A stretch of DNA of 57,034 nt from Chryseobacterium gleum (GTDB taxonomy: Bacteria; Bacteroidota; Bacteroidia; Flavobacteriales_F; PHOS-HE28). The stretch lies in assembly GCA_945872795.1 (NCBI GenBank), contig CAMCAZ010000019.1, forward strand, positions 1 to 57,034, in the 5' to 3' direction. Each line of letters begins with the position of its first letter. The stretch's first letter is position 1. Positions 25,006-33,758 of this stretch are shown piece by piece. The translations under genes were made by a program, and so were the position numbers. The notes below the pieces were generated by a model. That model had not been told where the DNA came from, did no database searches, and worked only from the letters and a program-made list of their open reading frames with translations.

Positions 25006-25317
25006 ATGAAAGTCCCGAAGCTCCCCGGCCAGTTCAGTTTGTTCCGCCAGCGCGGGGCGCGGGGCTTCGACCTGCCCACGCGCTTCTTTGATGCGGAGGC
25101 CGAGGCGCGCAAGGAGCGGCTGGAGCAGGCTCGGAAGCGGGGCGAGACCACGGAACTGCTGCAGGGCGACCGCGAGCGGCTGAGCAAGGAGATGCGGCAC
25201 AGCTGGCAGCGACAGAGCAGCAACAACGGCCACACGGCCCGGCTGGCGGTGACGCTGGGGGCGGTGTGCATCATCCTGTTCTTCATCATCAAGGGCTTCG
25301 GCCTGGTGCAGTTCTGA
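25006..25317 (+). CDS. Small membrane protein upstream of mutL
   Basis: 103 residues. A basic N-terminus with DLPTRFFDAEAEARKERLEQ and a central charged region precede one C-terminal membrane helix (VTLGAVCIILFFIIKGFGLV). Small proteins of this layout (FxxxPRYFD-like motif, then a C-terminal anchor) often precede mutL in Bacteroidota and are sometimes mislabelled as riboflavin synthase beta subunit; function unknown. I chose ATG 25006 rather than 24970, because the upstream codons overlap the promoter box. The stop is 1 bp before the mutL ATG, so the two are co-transcribed. Confidence 0.7.
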   Translation: MKVPKLPGQFSLFRQRGARGFDLPTRFFDAEAEARKERLEQARKRGETTELLQGDRERLSKEMRHSWQRQSSNNGHTARLAVTLGAVCIILFFIIKGFGLVQF

Positions 25318-25318
25318 G

Positions 25319-27145
25319 ATGGCCGACATCATACGCCTGCTGCCCGACCATGTGGCGAACCAGATCGCTGCGGGCGAGGTGGTGCAGCGTCCGGCGAGCG
25401 TGGTGAAGGAGCTGCTGGAGAACAGTGTGGACGCCGGCGCCACACGGGTGGTGCTGATGGTGAAGGATGCCGGGCGCACCCTGGTCCAGGTGACGGACGA
25501 TGGCAAGGGCATGAGCCCGGGCGATGCGCGAATGAGCTTTGAGCGGCACGCCACGAGCAAGATCCGCCAGGCGGACGACCTGGGCGCGGTGCGCACGAAA
25601 GGCTTCCGGGGCGAGGCGCTGGCCAGCATCGCGGCCATTGCACAGGTGGAACTGCGCACGCAGGAGCATGACGAGGAGCTGGGCACGCGGGTGCTGATCG
25701 AGGGCAGCCGGGTGCGCGTGCAGGAGCCGATGGCCGGCGCGCCGGGCACCACCATCGCGGTGCGCAGCCTCTTCTACAACGTGCCCGCCCGCCGCCAGTT
25801 CCTGAAGAGCGACGGCGTGGAGCTGAAGCACATCCACGACGAATTTCAACGTGTGGCGCTGGCGCATCCGGACATCGCCTTCCAACTGATCAGCAACGAG
25901 CAGGAGGAGTTCAACCTGCAGGCGGGACCGGAGACCGCGGGCCTCTCGGGTGCGCTGCGGCAGCGCATCGTGGCGCTGCACGGCCGCAAGTACGACGAGC
26001 GGCTGGTGCCGGTGGAGGAGCACACGGACTTCGTGAGCGTGCGCGGCTTTGTGGGCAAGCCCGAGTTCGCGCGGCGCTCGCGCGGCGAGCAGTACTTCTT
26101 CGTGAACCAGCGCTTCATCCGGAGCAACTACCTGGACCACGCGGTGCGCAAGGCCTACGATGAGCTGGTGACGCGGGAGACCTTCCCGGCCTGGTTCCTC
26201 TACATCGAGCTGGACCCGGCGCAGATCGACATCAACATCCACCCGACGAAGACCGAGATCAAGTTCCGTGACGACCGCACGGTCTATGCCATCGTGCATG
26301 CGGCGGTGCGGCGGGCGCTGGGTCGCTTCAACATCATCCCCAGCCTGGATTTCGAGCCCGAGCCGGCGATGCTGGCCAACATGGGCAACGCGGGCGGGCA
26401 GGCACCGGCCTGGCGTCCGCAGGACCTGGGGGCCTTCACCGCCCCCCCACGGCCCAGCGCCGAGGGCTGGCAGCAGCTGTTCCAGATGGGCATGGTGAGC
26501 GCGGTGGACGAGACCGAAACAGTGGCGCCGCCGAGCCCTTCCCGCATCATGCCCTCGCGGGAGCAGGACCTGCCGGCGGGCGAGCGGCCGGTGTTCCAGC
26601 TGCACGGCACCTACATCCTGGCCCAGCTGCGCAGCGGCTTCATGGTGGTGGACCAGCAGCGGGCGCACGAGCGGATCCTGTACGAACGCAACCTGAAGAT
26701 GCTGGTGCAGGGCACGGGCGTGAGCCAGACGGAGCTCTTCCCCCGGCACCTGGAACTGAACGCCGCGGACCTGGCGCTGGTGGAGGACGTGCTGCCCGAC
26801 CTGCGAAGCATGGGCTTCGACCTGGCCCTCTTCGGCGGCCGCACCGTGCAGGTGAACGGCATGCCCGCGGAGGCGGCGGATGAGGACCCCGGCACCCTGC
26901 TGGAGCAGTTCCTGGAACAGCTGAAGCAGGAGAAGGGCAGCCTGCGCAACGAGCGCCACAAAGTGCTGGCGCGCGGCCTGGCGCGGAGCATGGCCATCCG
27001 TCCTGGACGCCACCTGGCGAGCGCCGAGATGCACGACCTCATCGACCGCCTCTTCGCCTGCGAGATGCCCTACCACACGCCCGGTGGCCGCCCCACGCTG
27101 ATCACCTACGGACTGGACGAACTGAACGAGCGATTCGAACGCTGA
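25319..27145 (+). CDS. mutL: DNA mismatch repair protein MutL
   Basis: 608 residues. The N-terminal GHKL ATPase is complete: IAAGEVVQRPASVVKELLEN with the catalytic Glu, DDGKGM, and KGFRGEALASIAAIA. A variable linker (about 350-430) is followed by the dimerisation domain with VVDQQRAHERILYE near 442-455. This corresponds to the endonuclease motif DQHAxxExxxxE; here the HA pair is replaced by QR while both Glu are kept, as I recall from other Bacteroidota. MutL therefore probably nicks DNA itself, in a MutH-less pathway. Its stop overlaps the ATG of the first rhomboid gene by one base. Confidence 0.97.
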   Translation: MADIIRLLPDHVANQIAAGEVVQRPASVVKELLENSVDAGATRVVLMVKDAGRTLVQVTDDGKGMSPGDARMSFERHATSKIRQADDLGAVRTKGFRGEALASIAAIAQVELRTQEHDEELGTRVLIEGSRVRVQEPMAGAPGTTIAVRSLFYNVPARRQFLKSDGVELKHIHDEFQRVALAHPDIAFQLISNEQEEFNLQAGPETAGLSGALRQRIVALHGRKYDERLVPVEEHTDFVSVRGFVGKPEFARRSRGEQYFFVNQRFIRSNYLDHAVRKAYDELVTRETFPAWFLYIELDPAQIDINIHPTKTEIKFRDDRTVYAIVHAAVRRALGRFNIIPSLDFEPEPAMLANMGNAGGQAPAWRPQDLGAFTAPPRPSAEGWQQLFQMGMVSAVDETETVAPPSPSRIMPSREQDLPAGERPVFQLHGTYILAQLRSGFMVVDQQRAHERILYERNLKMLVQGTGVSQTELFPRHLELNAADLALVEDVLPDLRSMGFDLALFGGRTVQVNGMPAEAADEDPGTLLEQFLEQLKQEKGSLRNERHKVLARGLARSMAIRPGRHLASAEMHDLIDRLFACEMPYHTPGGRPTLITYGLDELNERFER

Positions 27146-27885
27146 TGCGCAACGATACCAACCCTTTCAGCGGGCTGCCGGTGGTGGTGAAGAACCTGCT
27201 GATCATCAACGTGATCATGTTCCTGCTGAAGCTCACCGGCCTGGGCGACCTGGCAGGCGAGCGCATGGAGCACTGGTTCGCGCTGCACTACTTCTCCTCC
27301 CCCCTCTTCAAGCCCTGGCAGCTGGTGACGCACATGTTCATGCACGGCAGCATCGGACACCTGTTCTTGAACATGTTGGGCCTCTTCATGCTGGGTCCGC
27401 CCTTGGAATACAAGTGGGGATCGGAGCGCTTCCTCACCTTCTACATGGTCACCGGCGTGGGTGCGGCCTTGTTCTACAGCGGTGCCCACCTGTGGGAGTA
27501 CCTGCAGCTGCGCGACATGCTGAGCGCGGAGCAGTACGCCGAAGTGCTGCTGAACGGCACCGACCTGTGGAACTCGCAGCGTAACTACACCAACTGGAGC
27601 ATGGCGGAGATGAACGCCCTGTTCAACATCCCGATGGTGGGTGCCTCGGGCGCCATCTACGGCGTGTTGCTGGCCTTCGGGATGACCTACCCGAACGTGC
27701 AGCTGATGATGTTCCCGCTGCCGATCCCGATCCAGGCGAAGTACTTCGTGCTGCTCCTGGGAGGCATGTCCGTCTACAGCGCTCTGCAGGCCAACCCCGA
27801 TGACAACGTGGCGCACCTCGCGCACTTGGGCGGCATGGTGGTGGGCTATGTGTTGATCCGTCTGTGGCGGCATCGGGGCAGGTGA
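27145..27885 (+). CDS. Rhomboid-family intramembrane serine protease
   Basis: 246 residues, six membrane helices. The catalytic Ser168 lies in GASGAIYG and the catalytic His227 in HLAHLGG; an N-terminal HGSIGHLFLNML block (67-78) holds the conserved His/Asn of helix 2. The loop between helices 3 and 4 (about 115-160) is long. It overlaps the mutL stop by one base, an arrangement common in Bacteroidota though the functional link to repair is unknown. Substrates of bacterial rhomboids are mostly single-pass membrane proteins. Confidence 0.93.
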   Translation: MRNDTNPFSGLPVVVKNLLIINVIMFLLKLTGLGDLAGERMEHWFALHYFSSPLFKPWQLVTHMFMHGSIGHLFLNMLGLFMLGPPLEYKWGSERFLTFYMVTGVGAALFYSGAHLWEYLQLRDMLSAEQYAEVLLNGTDLWNSQRNYTNWSMAEMNALFNIPMVGASGAIYGVLLAFGMTYPNVQLMMFPLPIPIQAKYFVLLLGGMSVYSALQANPDDNVAHLAHLGGMVVGYVLIRLWRHRGR

Positions 27886-28006
27886 TCCACGGCGTGCTTG
27901 TTGACGGTGGATCCACGAACGGTGGTGAGCGCAACAAAAGGTGAACGAACTTTGTAACATGACGCAGCACCCGGTGATGAAACCGCGTTGATAGCGAAGC
28001 ACGGAG

Positions 28007-28915
28007 ATGGGGATCCAGGACGATCTGCGGATGCAATGGCGGATGGGCGGCATGACGGTGCGCCTGATCCTGATCAATGTGGCGGTGTTCGTGGCCTTGG
28101 TGCTGCTGAAGCTGCTGCTACTGCCCGTGGCCGGCACCGGCAATGGCGCCGAGCTGCTGCGCGACCATTACGTGGTGCAATGGCTGCGCAGCACGGCCGA
28201 CCTGGGCACGCTGATCACGCGGCCATGGACAGTGCTGACCTACATGTTCCTGCACACGGGCCTGGGCCACATCTTCTGGAACATGATCCTGCTGTGGTTC
28301 GGTGGCCGCCTCTTCCAGGACCTGCTAGGTGGCAAGCGCCTGCTGGGCTATTACCTGCTGGGCGGCCTCAGCGGCTTCGCGCTCTTCCTGCTGGTATCGC
28401 TAGTGCTGCCCGGGGTGCATGGCCACGCGGCGGGGCTGGGGATCATGGGTGCCTCGGCCAGTGCGCTGGCGGTGTTCATCGGCATCGCGGCATACCGTCC
28501 GGACATGGTGGTGCACCTCCTGTTGATCGGTCCGGTGAAGCTGATGTACGTGGCGGGCGTGTTCCTGCTGCTGGACCTGGTGGGCATCGGCAGTGGCGAC
28601 GGCGTGGCGCATGAGGCGCACATCGGTGGTGCGCTCTTCGGCATGGTGGCATCGATGCAACTGCGCAAGGGCAACGATTGGGCACTGGGTCTGGTGAACG
28701 GACTGGAGCGGATCGGGGCCTTCTTCACCCGCCGGAAAGGCACGCGCTTGAAGGTGGCCAAACGGCCGGATGCCAATCGCCCCGCGGCCCGCAACCCGCA
28801 GCAGGAGCAGCAGGCGCGGGTGGACACCATCCTGGACAAGATCTCGCGCAGCGGTTATGACAGCCTGAGCAAGGACGAGAAGGACTTCCTGTTCCGCGCC
28901 AGCGGCCGGCACTGA
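28007..28915 (+). CDS. Second rhomboid-family protease with C-terminal extension
   Basis: 302 residues. Six helices with the active-site Ser150 in GASAS, where the usual GxSG has Ala as fourth residue, and His205 in HEAHIGG. HTGLGHIFWNMI at 83-94 is the helix-2 block. After the last helix comes a basic ~90-residue cytoplasmic tail with RVDTILDKISRSGYDSLSKD and KDFLFRASG, as in the DUF6576-type tails of Bacteroidota rhomboids. Ser and His are both present, so it is likely active. It is 121 bp behind the first rhomboid gene; a GAACTTTG box at 27947-27954 could be its own -7 element. Confidence 0.88.
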   Translation: MGIQDDLRMQWRMGGMTVRLILINVAVFVALVLLKLLLLPVAGTGNGAELLRDHYVVQWLRSTADLGTLITRPWTVLTYMFLHTGLGHIFWNMILLWFGGRLFQDLLGGKRLLGYYLLGGLSGFALFLLVSLVLPGVHGHAAGLGIMGASASALAVFIGIAAYRPDMVVHLLLIGPVKLMYVAGVFLLLDLVGIGSGDGVAHEAHIGGALFGMVASMQLRKGNDWALGLVNGLERIGAFFTRRKGTRLKVAKRPDANRPAARNPQQEQQARVDTILDKISRSGYDSLSKDEKDFLFRASGRH

Positions 28916-28931
28916 GCCTGCATACCCCACC

Positions 28932-30080
28932 ATGGCCGCCCGCACCGGAACAGAGGAAAGCCCCAAGGCCCGCAGGCCCAGCTACTGGCACCTGCCGCTG
29001 TGGTGGGCCAACGCGCTGAGCGTGCTGGTGCTGCTGCTGACCTACCTGGCGCCGCACCTGAGCCCCAAGCACTACTGGTTGCTGGCCCTGCTGGCCATGA
29101 CCTACCCCTTCCAGCTGCTGCTGCACCTGGGCTTCCTGGGCTGGTGGGCCGTGTTCCGCCGCAAGCGGATGCTGCTGAGCGGTGTGGCGCTGCTGCTGGG
29201 CTGGGGCCATGTGGGCGACCATGTGCAGCTCATGGGCCGCTCGAAGCCGACCGAGGCCGTGGCCGAGCAGGGCGTGAAGGTGATGTCCTTCAACGTGCGC
29301 GTCTTCGACCTCTACAACTGGACCGGCAAGCAGAAGACGCGCGACGCCATCTTCGCGCTCTTCGAGAAGGAGCAGCCGGACATCCTGTGCCTACAGGAGT
29401 TCTTCCAGAGCAGCCACAAGCGCTTCTTCCGGACATCGGCGGCACTGAAGGAGGACCTCGGGCTGAGCAACTCGCACGAGCGTTACTCGCAGGAGGCTCG
29501 CTACGACCAGCACTTCGGCATCGCCACCTTCAGCAGACTGCCCATCGTGGCCAAGGGTCACATCACCTTCACGGAGAACCCGAACAACCAGTGCATCTGG
29601 TCGGACATCGTGATGGAGGGTGATACGATCCGGGTGTACAACGCCCACCTGGCCTCGTACCATTTCGGTGACGCGGACTACAAGTTCCTGGCGGCGCTGG
29701 ACACCGACACGCATGCCGACACCCTGAAGCGGGGCGGGCGGCGGATCCTGAAACGGCTGCGGGGCGGCATCCGCCAGCGGGCCGATGAGGTGGCCAAGAT
29801 CGCGGAGCACATGAACCGCAGCCCCCACCCGGTGGTCTACTGCGGTGACATGAATGACGTGCCAATGAGCTACGGCTACACGATGCTGCGCGAGCAGTTG
29901 GACGATGCCTTCGTGGAGAACGGTCGCGGCACGGGGGGCACGTACATCGGCAAACTGCCGAGCTTCCGGATCGACCACATCCTGCACAGCGAGGCGCTGG
30001 AGAGCTGGAATTTCACCACGCACCCGGAAGAGCTGAGCGACCACCATGCGATAAGCTGTTTGCTGGCACCGCGGCGGTAA
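28932..30080 (+). CDS. Endonuclease/exonuclease/phosphatase (EEP) family membrane protein
   Basis: 382 residues. Two or three N-terminal membrane helices (about 18-95) are followed by an EEP domain: MSFNVRVFDLYNW near 118, ILCLQEFFQS with the metal-binding Glu near 155, YNAHLAS, YCGDMNDVPMSYGY near 302 and the terminal LSDHHAISCLL. All catalytic motifs (N, E, GDxN, SDH) are present. The domain faces the outside of the inner membrane or the cytoplasm depending on topology; the substrate may be a nucleic acid, phospholipid or sugar phosphate. It starts 16 bp after the rhomboid gene, so it is in the same transcription unit. Confidence 0.9.
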   Translation: MAARTGTEESPKARRPSYWHLPLWWANALSVLVLLLTYLAPHLSPKHYWLLALLAMTYPFQLLLHLGFLGWWAVFRRKRMLLSGVALLLGWGHVGDHVQLMGRSKPTEAVAEQGVKVMSFNVRVFDLYNWTGKQKTRDAIFALFEKEQPDILCLQEFFQSSHKRFFRTSAALKEDLGLSNSHERYSQEARYDQHFGIATFSRLPIVAKGHITFTENPNNQCIWSDIVMEGDTIRVYNAHLASYHFGDADYKFLAALDTDTHADTLKRGGRRILKRLRGGIRQRADEVAKIAEHMNRSPHPVVYCGDMNDVPMSYGYTMLREQLDDAFVENGRGTGGTYIGKLPSFRIDHILHSEALESWNFTTHPEELSDHHAISCLLAPRR

Positions 30081-30091
30081 GAGGAAGAGCT

Positions 30092-30286
30092 TACCACAGA
30101 AGACGCAAAGGGCGCGGAGGGAATGCATTAAAGCCGCCAGTACCCCATGGCGGAATGGGATGATCGGAGGACCACTGCCGTGGGAGGACCACTGTCGTGG
30201 GATGTCCACCGCCCAGAATTCCCCGGTGAAGCGCATCTTTGCGGGCCCGCCCGGCGAAGCGGGCATAGCGTCCAGCAAGGCGGCCC
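30092..30286. repeat. Spacer with several small repeats
   Basis: About 200 bp without a gene. It contains a TTACCACAGAAGACGCAAAG stretch, similar to a widespread bacterial interspersed motif, a CCGCCA-N8-TGGCGG hairpin (about 30133-30152), a 17-bp unit GGAGGACCACTGCCGTG repeated in tandem with one change (30166-30182 and 30183-30199), and a GCGGGCCCGCC/GGCGAAGCGGGC hairpin near 30240-30264. Confidence 0.5.
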
Positions 30287-31726
30287 ATGCTCTTCAACTC
30301 CATCGATTTCTGGATCTTCTTCCCGATCGTCCTGGTGCTTTACTGGACGGTGACGCAACGCTCGTTGCGCTGGCAGAACATCCTGCTGCTGGTCTCGAGC
30401 TATTACTTCTACGGCAGCTGGGATGTGCGCTTCCTGGGACTGTTGGCGTTCTCCACGGCACTGGACTATGTAAGCGGCCTGCTGATCCAGGCGGGTCCCT
30501 CCCCGGCGCGTAAACGGCTCTGGCTGATCCTGAGCGTGGGGATCAATCTGGGCCTGCTCGGTCTGTTCAAGTACTACAACTTCTTCGCAGAGAGCTTCGC
30601 TTCGTTCACCGCCTCCCTCGGTCTCGACCTCCACCCCACGCTGATCGCGGTGGTACTGCCGGTGGGCATCAGCTTCTACACCTTCCATGGACTGAGCTAT
30701 GTGTTCGATATCTACCATGGCCGCATCCGGCCGGTGCGCAACGTGGTGGAATATGCGCTGTTCGTGAGCTTCTTCCCCTTATTGGTAGCCGGCCCCATAG
30801 AACGGGCCACCCATCTGCTGCCGCAGTTGCAACGTCCGCGCCGCTTCGAAGCGTCCCGTGCGGCGGATGGTCTGCGCCAGGTGCTGTGGGGGATGTTCAA
30901 GAAGGTGGTGATCGCCGACAACTGTGCCGAGCAGGTGGACCTGATCTTCGGAGCTCACGCGGACCTGAGCGGCAGCACCCTGCTTCTGGGGGCCGTACTT
31001 TTCGCCTTTCAGATCTATGGTGATTTTTCGGGATACTCGGACATCGCCCTGGGCACGGCGCGCCTGATGGGCATTGAACTGCTGCAGAACTTCTCCTTCC
31101 CCTATTTCTCCCGGGACATCGCCGAATTCTGGCGGCGCTGGCACATCTCCCTCTCTTCGTGGTTCCGCGATTACCTCTACGTGCCGCTGGGTGGCAGCCG
31201 TGGCGGCACAGCGATGCGGGTGCGCAACACCTTCATCATCTTCCTGGTCAGCGGTTTCTGGCACGGCGCCAACTGGACCTTCGTGATCTGGGGCGCGCTG
31301 AACGCGTTGTATTTCCTGCCTTTGCTGCTGACCCAAAGCAACCGCCAGCACCTGGGGATCGTGGCCGAGGGACGCCTTCTACCCTCCTTCAAGGAACTGA
31401 TCCAGGTACTGAGCACCTTCCTGCTCACCTGCCTGGCCTGGGTGTTCTTCCGTGCAAAGGATGTGGGCGAAGCCATCGGCTACCTGTCCGGACTGTTCGA
31501 CCGCAGCCTGTTCACCCTGCCTTCCATGGACAACAGCAACCTGCCTTACCTGCTTCTGTTCTTCATGGCCGTGGAATGGAAGGGACGCGAAGGGCGATAC
31601 GGACTGGAGCGGATCGGGCTGGCCTGGCTGCGGCCGGTCCGATGGTGGTTCTACGCGCTGCTGCTGGCCATGATGGCCCTCTTCATGCGCACGGAGGAAG
31701 CGCCCTTCATCTACTTCCAATTCTGA
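30287..31726 (+). CDS. MBOAT-family O-acyltransferase (AlgI-like)
   Basis: 479 residues, about 11 membrane helices. AlgI-type marks: QIYGDFSGYSDIALGTARLM near 238-257, NFSFPYFSRDIAEFWRRWHI, SSWFRDYLYVPLGGSRGG, and the catalytic His in FWHGANWTFVIWGALN near 325. The family passes acyl (often acetyl) groups across the membrane to exported polysaccharides. The next gene, 6 bp downstream, encodes an SGNH-type protein that would finish the transfer, as AlgJ/AlgX do in alginate acetylation. No polysaccharide synthase is next to the pair. Confidence 0.93.
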   Translation: MLFNSIDFWIFFPIVLVLYWTVTQRSLRWQNILLLVSSYYFYGSWDVRFLGLLAFSTALDYVSGLLIQAGPSPARKRLWLILSVGINLGLLGLFKYYNFFAESFASFTASLGLDLHPTLIAVVLPVGISFYTFHGLSYVFDIYHGRIRPVRNVVEYALFVSFFPLLVAGPIERATHLLPQLQRPRRFEASRAADGLRQVLWGMFKKVVIADNCAEQVDLIFGAHADLSGSTLLLGAVLFAFQIYGDFSGYSDIALGTARLMGIELLQNFSFPYFSRDIAEFWRRWHISLSSWFRDYLYVPLGGSRGGTAMRVRNTFIIFLVSGFWHGANWTFVIWGALNALYFLPLLLTQSNRQHLGIVAEGRLLPSFKELIQVLSTFLLTCLAWVFFRAKDVGEAIGYLSGLFDRSLFTLPSMDNSNLPYLLLFFMAVEWKGREGRYGLERIGLAWLRPVRWWFYALLLAMMALFMRTEEAPFIYFQF

Positions 31727-31732
31727 TCGGCG

Positions 31733-32683
31733 ATGCGCGGATTCCTCACCGACCTCCTGCTCTTTGCCCTGATGGCGATGCTCATCTACTGCGCCGTGAT
31801 CCTGGGCGCTGGGGCGATCTCCCCGTACAGCCAGCACCGCAACATCAAGTTCGCCAAAGGCGCCTACGGGCACCTGTACTCCCGCACCCGCGAGATCCCC
31901 GCTCATGCCGATGTGGACATCCTCTTCCTGGGCTCCTCCCACGCCTACCGGGGCTTCGACCCGCGCCTGTTCGAGGCCCGCGGCATGCGCACCTTCAACT
32001 TGGGGTCCAGCTCACAGAGCCCCCTGCAGACCAGGTTGCTGGTGGACCGCTACCTGGAGCACCTGAACCCGAAGTTGGTGGTGATGGAAGTGTTCCCTCT
32101 CACCTTCACCACCGAGGGTGTGGAATCGGCACTGGACCTGATCGCGAACGACACCATCCGCTGGGATATGGTGGACATGAGCCTGCGGGTGAAGAACATT
32201 GGGGTGATCAACTCCCTGCTACACGGCACCTTCCGCCAGACGCTGGGGCTGGATGCCGGGCTGGTGGAACCGCGCATGAAGAAGAATGACACCTATGTGA
32301 GCGGCGGCTACGTGCAACGGGGGCCGATGCCCTTCAATCCAAGGAATGATCAGGCCGTGTTGGAATGGGACCCGCCGGCCTACCAGTGGGAGGCCTTCGA
32401 GGCCATCATGGACGACCTGAAGACCCGCCAGGTACCGGTGGTGCTGGTGCAGACGCCCGTGACCAGTAAATACCGCTACAACGCTGCGGAGCGCGACACG
32501 CTGGCCCGGCGCTTCGGCCGCTATGCTCCCTACGTGGACCTGAGCGCGCTGTTCGCCGAGGACGACAGCACCCTGTTCTACGACGGGCACCACATGCGCC
32601 AGAAGGGCGTGGAGATCTTCAACGAGGCCTTCCTAGACACGCTGGAGCAGCGCGGGCTGTTGCCCTTGGCGGAAAGGCGTTAA
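31733..32683 (+). CDS. SGNH/AlgJ-like protein, partner of the MBOAT enzyme
   Basis: 316 residues. One N-terminal membrane anchor (about 5-28), then an SGNH-like fold outside: block I DILFLGSSHAYRGFDP at about 62-77 with the nucleophile Ser, FNLGSSSQSPLQT (block with Gly/Asn), and DGHHMRQKG near 283 as the Asp-His block. These are the residues used by AlgX/DltD/PatB-type proteins that accept the acyl group from an MBOAT partner. It directly follows the MBOAT gene and lacks other neighbours of the pathway. Family assignment is by motif; overall similarity to named members is low. Confidence 0.75.
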   Translation: MRGFLTDLLLFALMAMLIYCAVILGAGAISPYSQHRNIKFAKGAYGHLYSRTREIPAHADVDILFLGSSHAYRGFDPRLFEARGMRTFNLGSSSQSPLQTRLLVDRYLEHLNPKLVVMEVFPLTFTTEGVESALDLIANDTIRWDMVDMSLRVKNIGVINSLLHGTFRQTLGLDAGLVEPRMKKNDTYVSGGYVQRGPMPFNPRNDQAVLEWDPPAYQWEAFEAIMDDLKTRQVPVVLVQTPVTSKYRYNAAERDTLARRFGRYAPYVDLSALFAEDDSTLFYDGHHMRQKGVEIFNEAFLDTLEQRGLLPLAERR

Positions 32684-32706
32684 GCCCGCTACTCTTGGTG
32701 CGGGCT
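32683..32706. terminator. Bidirectional hairpin between convergent genes
   Basis: AGCCCGC and GCGGGCT form a 7-bp GC-rich stem around a 10-nt loop at the junction of the SGNH gene and the TraB gene, overlapping the stop of the latter. No long T-tract. Confidence 0.4.
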
Positions 32707-33615
32707 GCGCCGGGGGCGGTCGAGGGGCTGTTCCGCAGGAAGCACGGGCATTGCTGTCGGCACGGGGGCCACGCTGTAGCCTTGGGCCTTCAGTCCTTCC
32801 AACAGTCCGTCGGGTCCGGGCAGGTGCGCGGCACCGATGAGGAAGAGCGCGGTGGTATCGGCCCGCATCACGCTGTCCATGCGCTGCACCATCACCCGGT
32901 TGCGGTCGGTGAGCAGGATGCGTTGGAACTCCACGGAGGGCCCGGTGGACGTTGAAGTGATGGACCAGAGTCGGTCCAGGTCCTGCTCCGCGTAGGCATC
33001 GTGCATGGCGTCCAGGTCGTCGGCGCCCTGCTTGCCCACCAAGTGGTCATAGAGCATATCCGCCTGTTCGGCCAGGGGAATGGCCTCGATGGCGGCGATC
33101 TGTTCGTCCATGGTCTCCAGGCCGATCACCCGTCGGTCGAGGGTGCGGGCGTGTTCCATCAGGGCATCGTCCAGCATCCGCTCGCGGTCACCGGCCATGT
33201 CGCTTTCCATCAGGGTGGCCATGACGAAGAAGGGCTTCATGCGGCCCACCATGGCGGCGAGCGGGCCCAGGCGTTCCTTCAGGACGGGTTCAAGGCGTTT
33301 CCACTCCTTCTTGGAGTAGAGGCTTTCGAGGTCCTGCCCTCCGGGGAGCAACATGCGGCCCATCAGGGCCAGGCTGGCGTTGGGGCTTTGGGATAGGTCA
33401 AGTTCACCGGCCACGGTGGCACAGCGGGGCATCACGGTCTGCACGCGGGCCTCGAAGCGGAAGGCCCGCTCGTCGGTGCTGTGCATGGTGCCGTAGAGAA
33501 AGCTGGTGTCCGGCCGCTCGGGGTGAACGACGGACCAGAGCAGGGCCTTGGGCAGGTTCTGTGCGGCAAGGGCTGCGGGGAGCAGCAGGGCGGAAAGGGC
33601 TGGGAGAACACGCAT
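32689..33615 (-). CDS. TraB/GumN family protein
   Basis: 308 residues with signal peptide (MRVLPALSALLLPAALAAQ). TraB/GumN marks: LLWSVVHPERPDTSFLYGTMH with the first conserved GTxH near 43, LETMDEQIAAIEAIPLAEQ in the middle and FLIGAAHLPGPDGLLEGLKA near the end, with the second conserved GxxH. The fold is related to metalloproteases of the TIKI/EreA group, but activity of bacterial members is mostly unproven. The ATG at 33615 is preceded at 7 bp by a -7 like box. A tiny membrane-protein gene lies just upstream on the same strand. Confidence 0.88.
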   Translation of the reverse strand: MRVLPALSALLLPAALAAQNLPKALLWSVVHPERPDTSFLYGTMHSTDERAFRFEARVQTVMPRCATVAGELDLSQSPNASLALMGRMLLPGGQDLESLYSKKEWKRLEPVLKERLGPLAAMVGRMKPFFVMATLMESDMAGDRERMLDDALMEHARTLDRRVIGLETMDEQIAAIEAIPLAEQADMLYDHLVGKQGADDLDAMHDAYAEQDLDRLWSITSTSTGPSVEFQRILLTDRNRVMVQRMDSVMRADTTALFLIGAAHLPGPDGLLEGLKAQGYSVAPVPTAMPVLPAEQPLDRPRRSPHQE

Positions 33616-33622
33616 CCGGACC

Positions 33623-33630
33623 GCAAGGTA
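33623..33630 (-). promoter_or_regulatory. Putative -7 box of the TraB gene
   Basis: On the minus strand TACCTTGC (next base G) lies seven bases before ATG 33615. It is a weaker match (six of eight positions) to TAnnTTTG. Confidence 0.25.
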
Positions 33631-33650
33631 GCGGCCCCGGGACGCCGGGC

Positions 33651-33758
33651 CTACCAAGGCACGCGGGCGAGGAGGAAGGATGTGAGGGCCAGCACCGCAA
33701 AGGCCACGGCACTGAAACGGATCAACTGGCTGCGGTCGGCTTGGCGGGTGCGTTCCAT
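33651..33758 (-). CDS. Possible 35-residue single-pass membrane protein
   Basis: From the ATG at 33758 the frame encodes MERTRQADRSQLIRF, a basic start, then a membrane helix (SAVAFAVLALTSFLLARV). Size and layout are those of small tail-anchored proteins. It lies 35 bp upstream of the TraB gene on the same strand. No family recognised, and its short length makes a chance frame possible. Confidence 0.35.
   Translation of the reverse strand: MERTRQADRSQLIRFSAVAFAVLALTSFLLARVPW

Noticed and set aside
25289-27076. A ~595-codon minus-strand frame opposite mutL
   Set aside because: mutL is certain by its motifs; the antisense frame is His/Leu/Arg-rich with no recognisable domain.
27958-27990. An 11-codon leader frame (ATGACGCAGCACCCG...) before the second rhomboid gene
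   Set aside because: No attenuator hairpin pair or residue run that would suggest a leader peptide.
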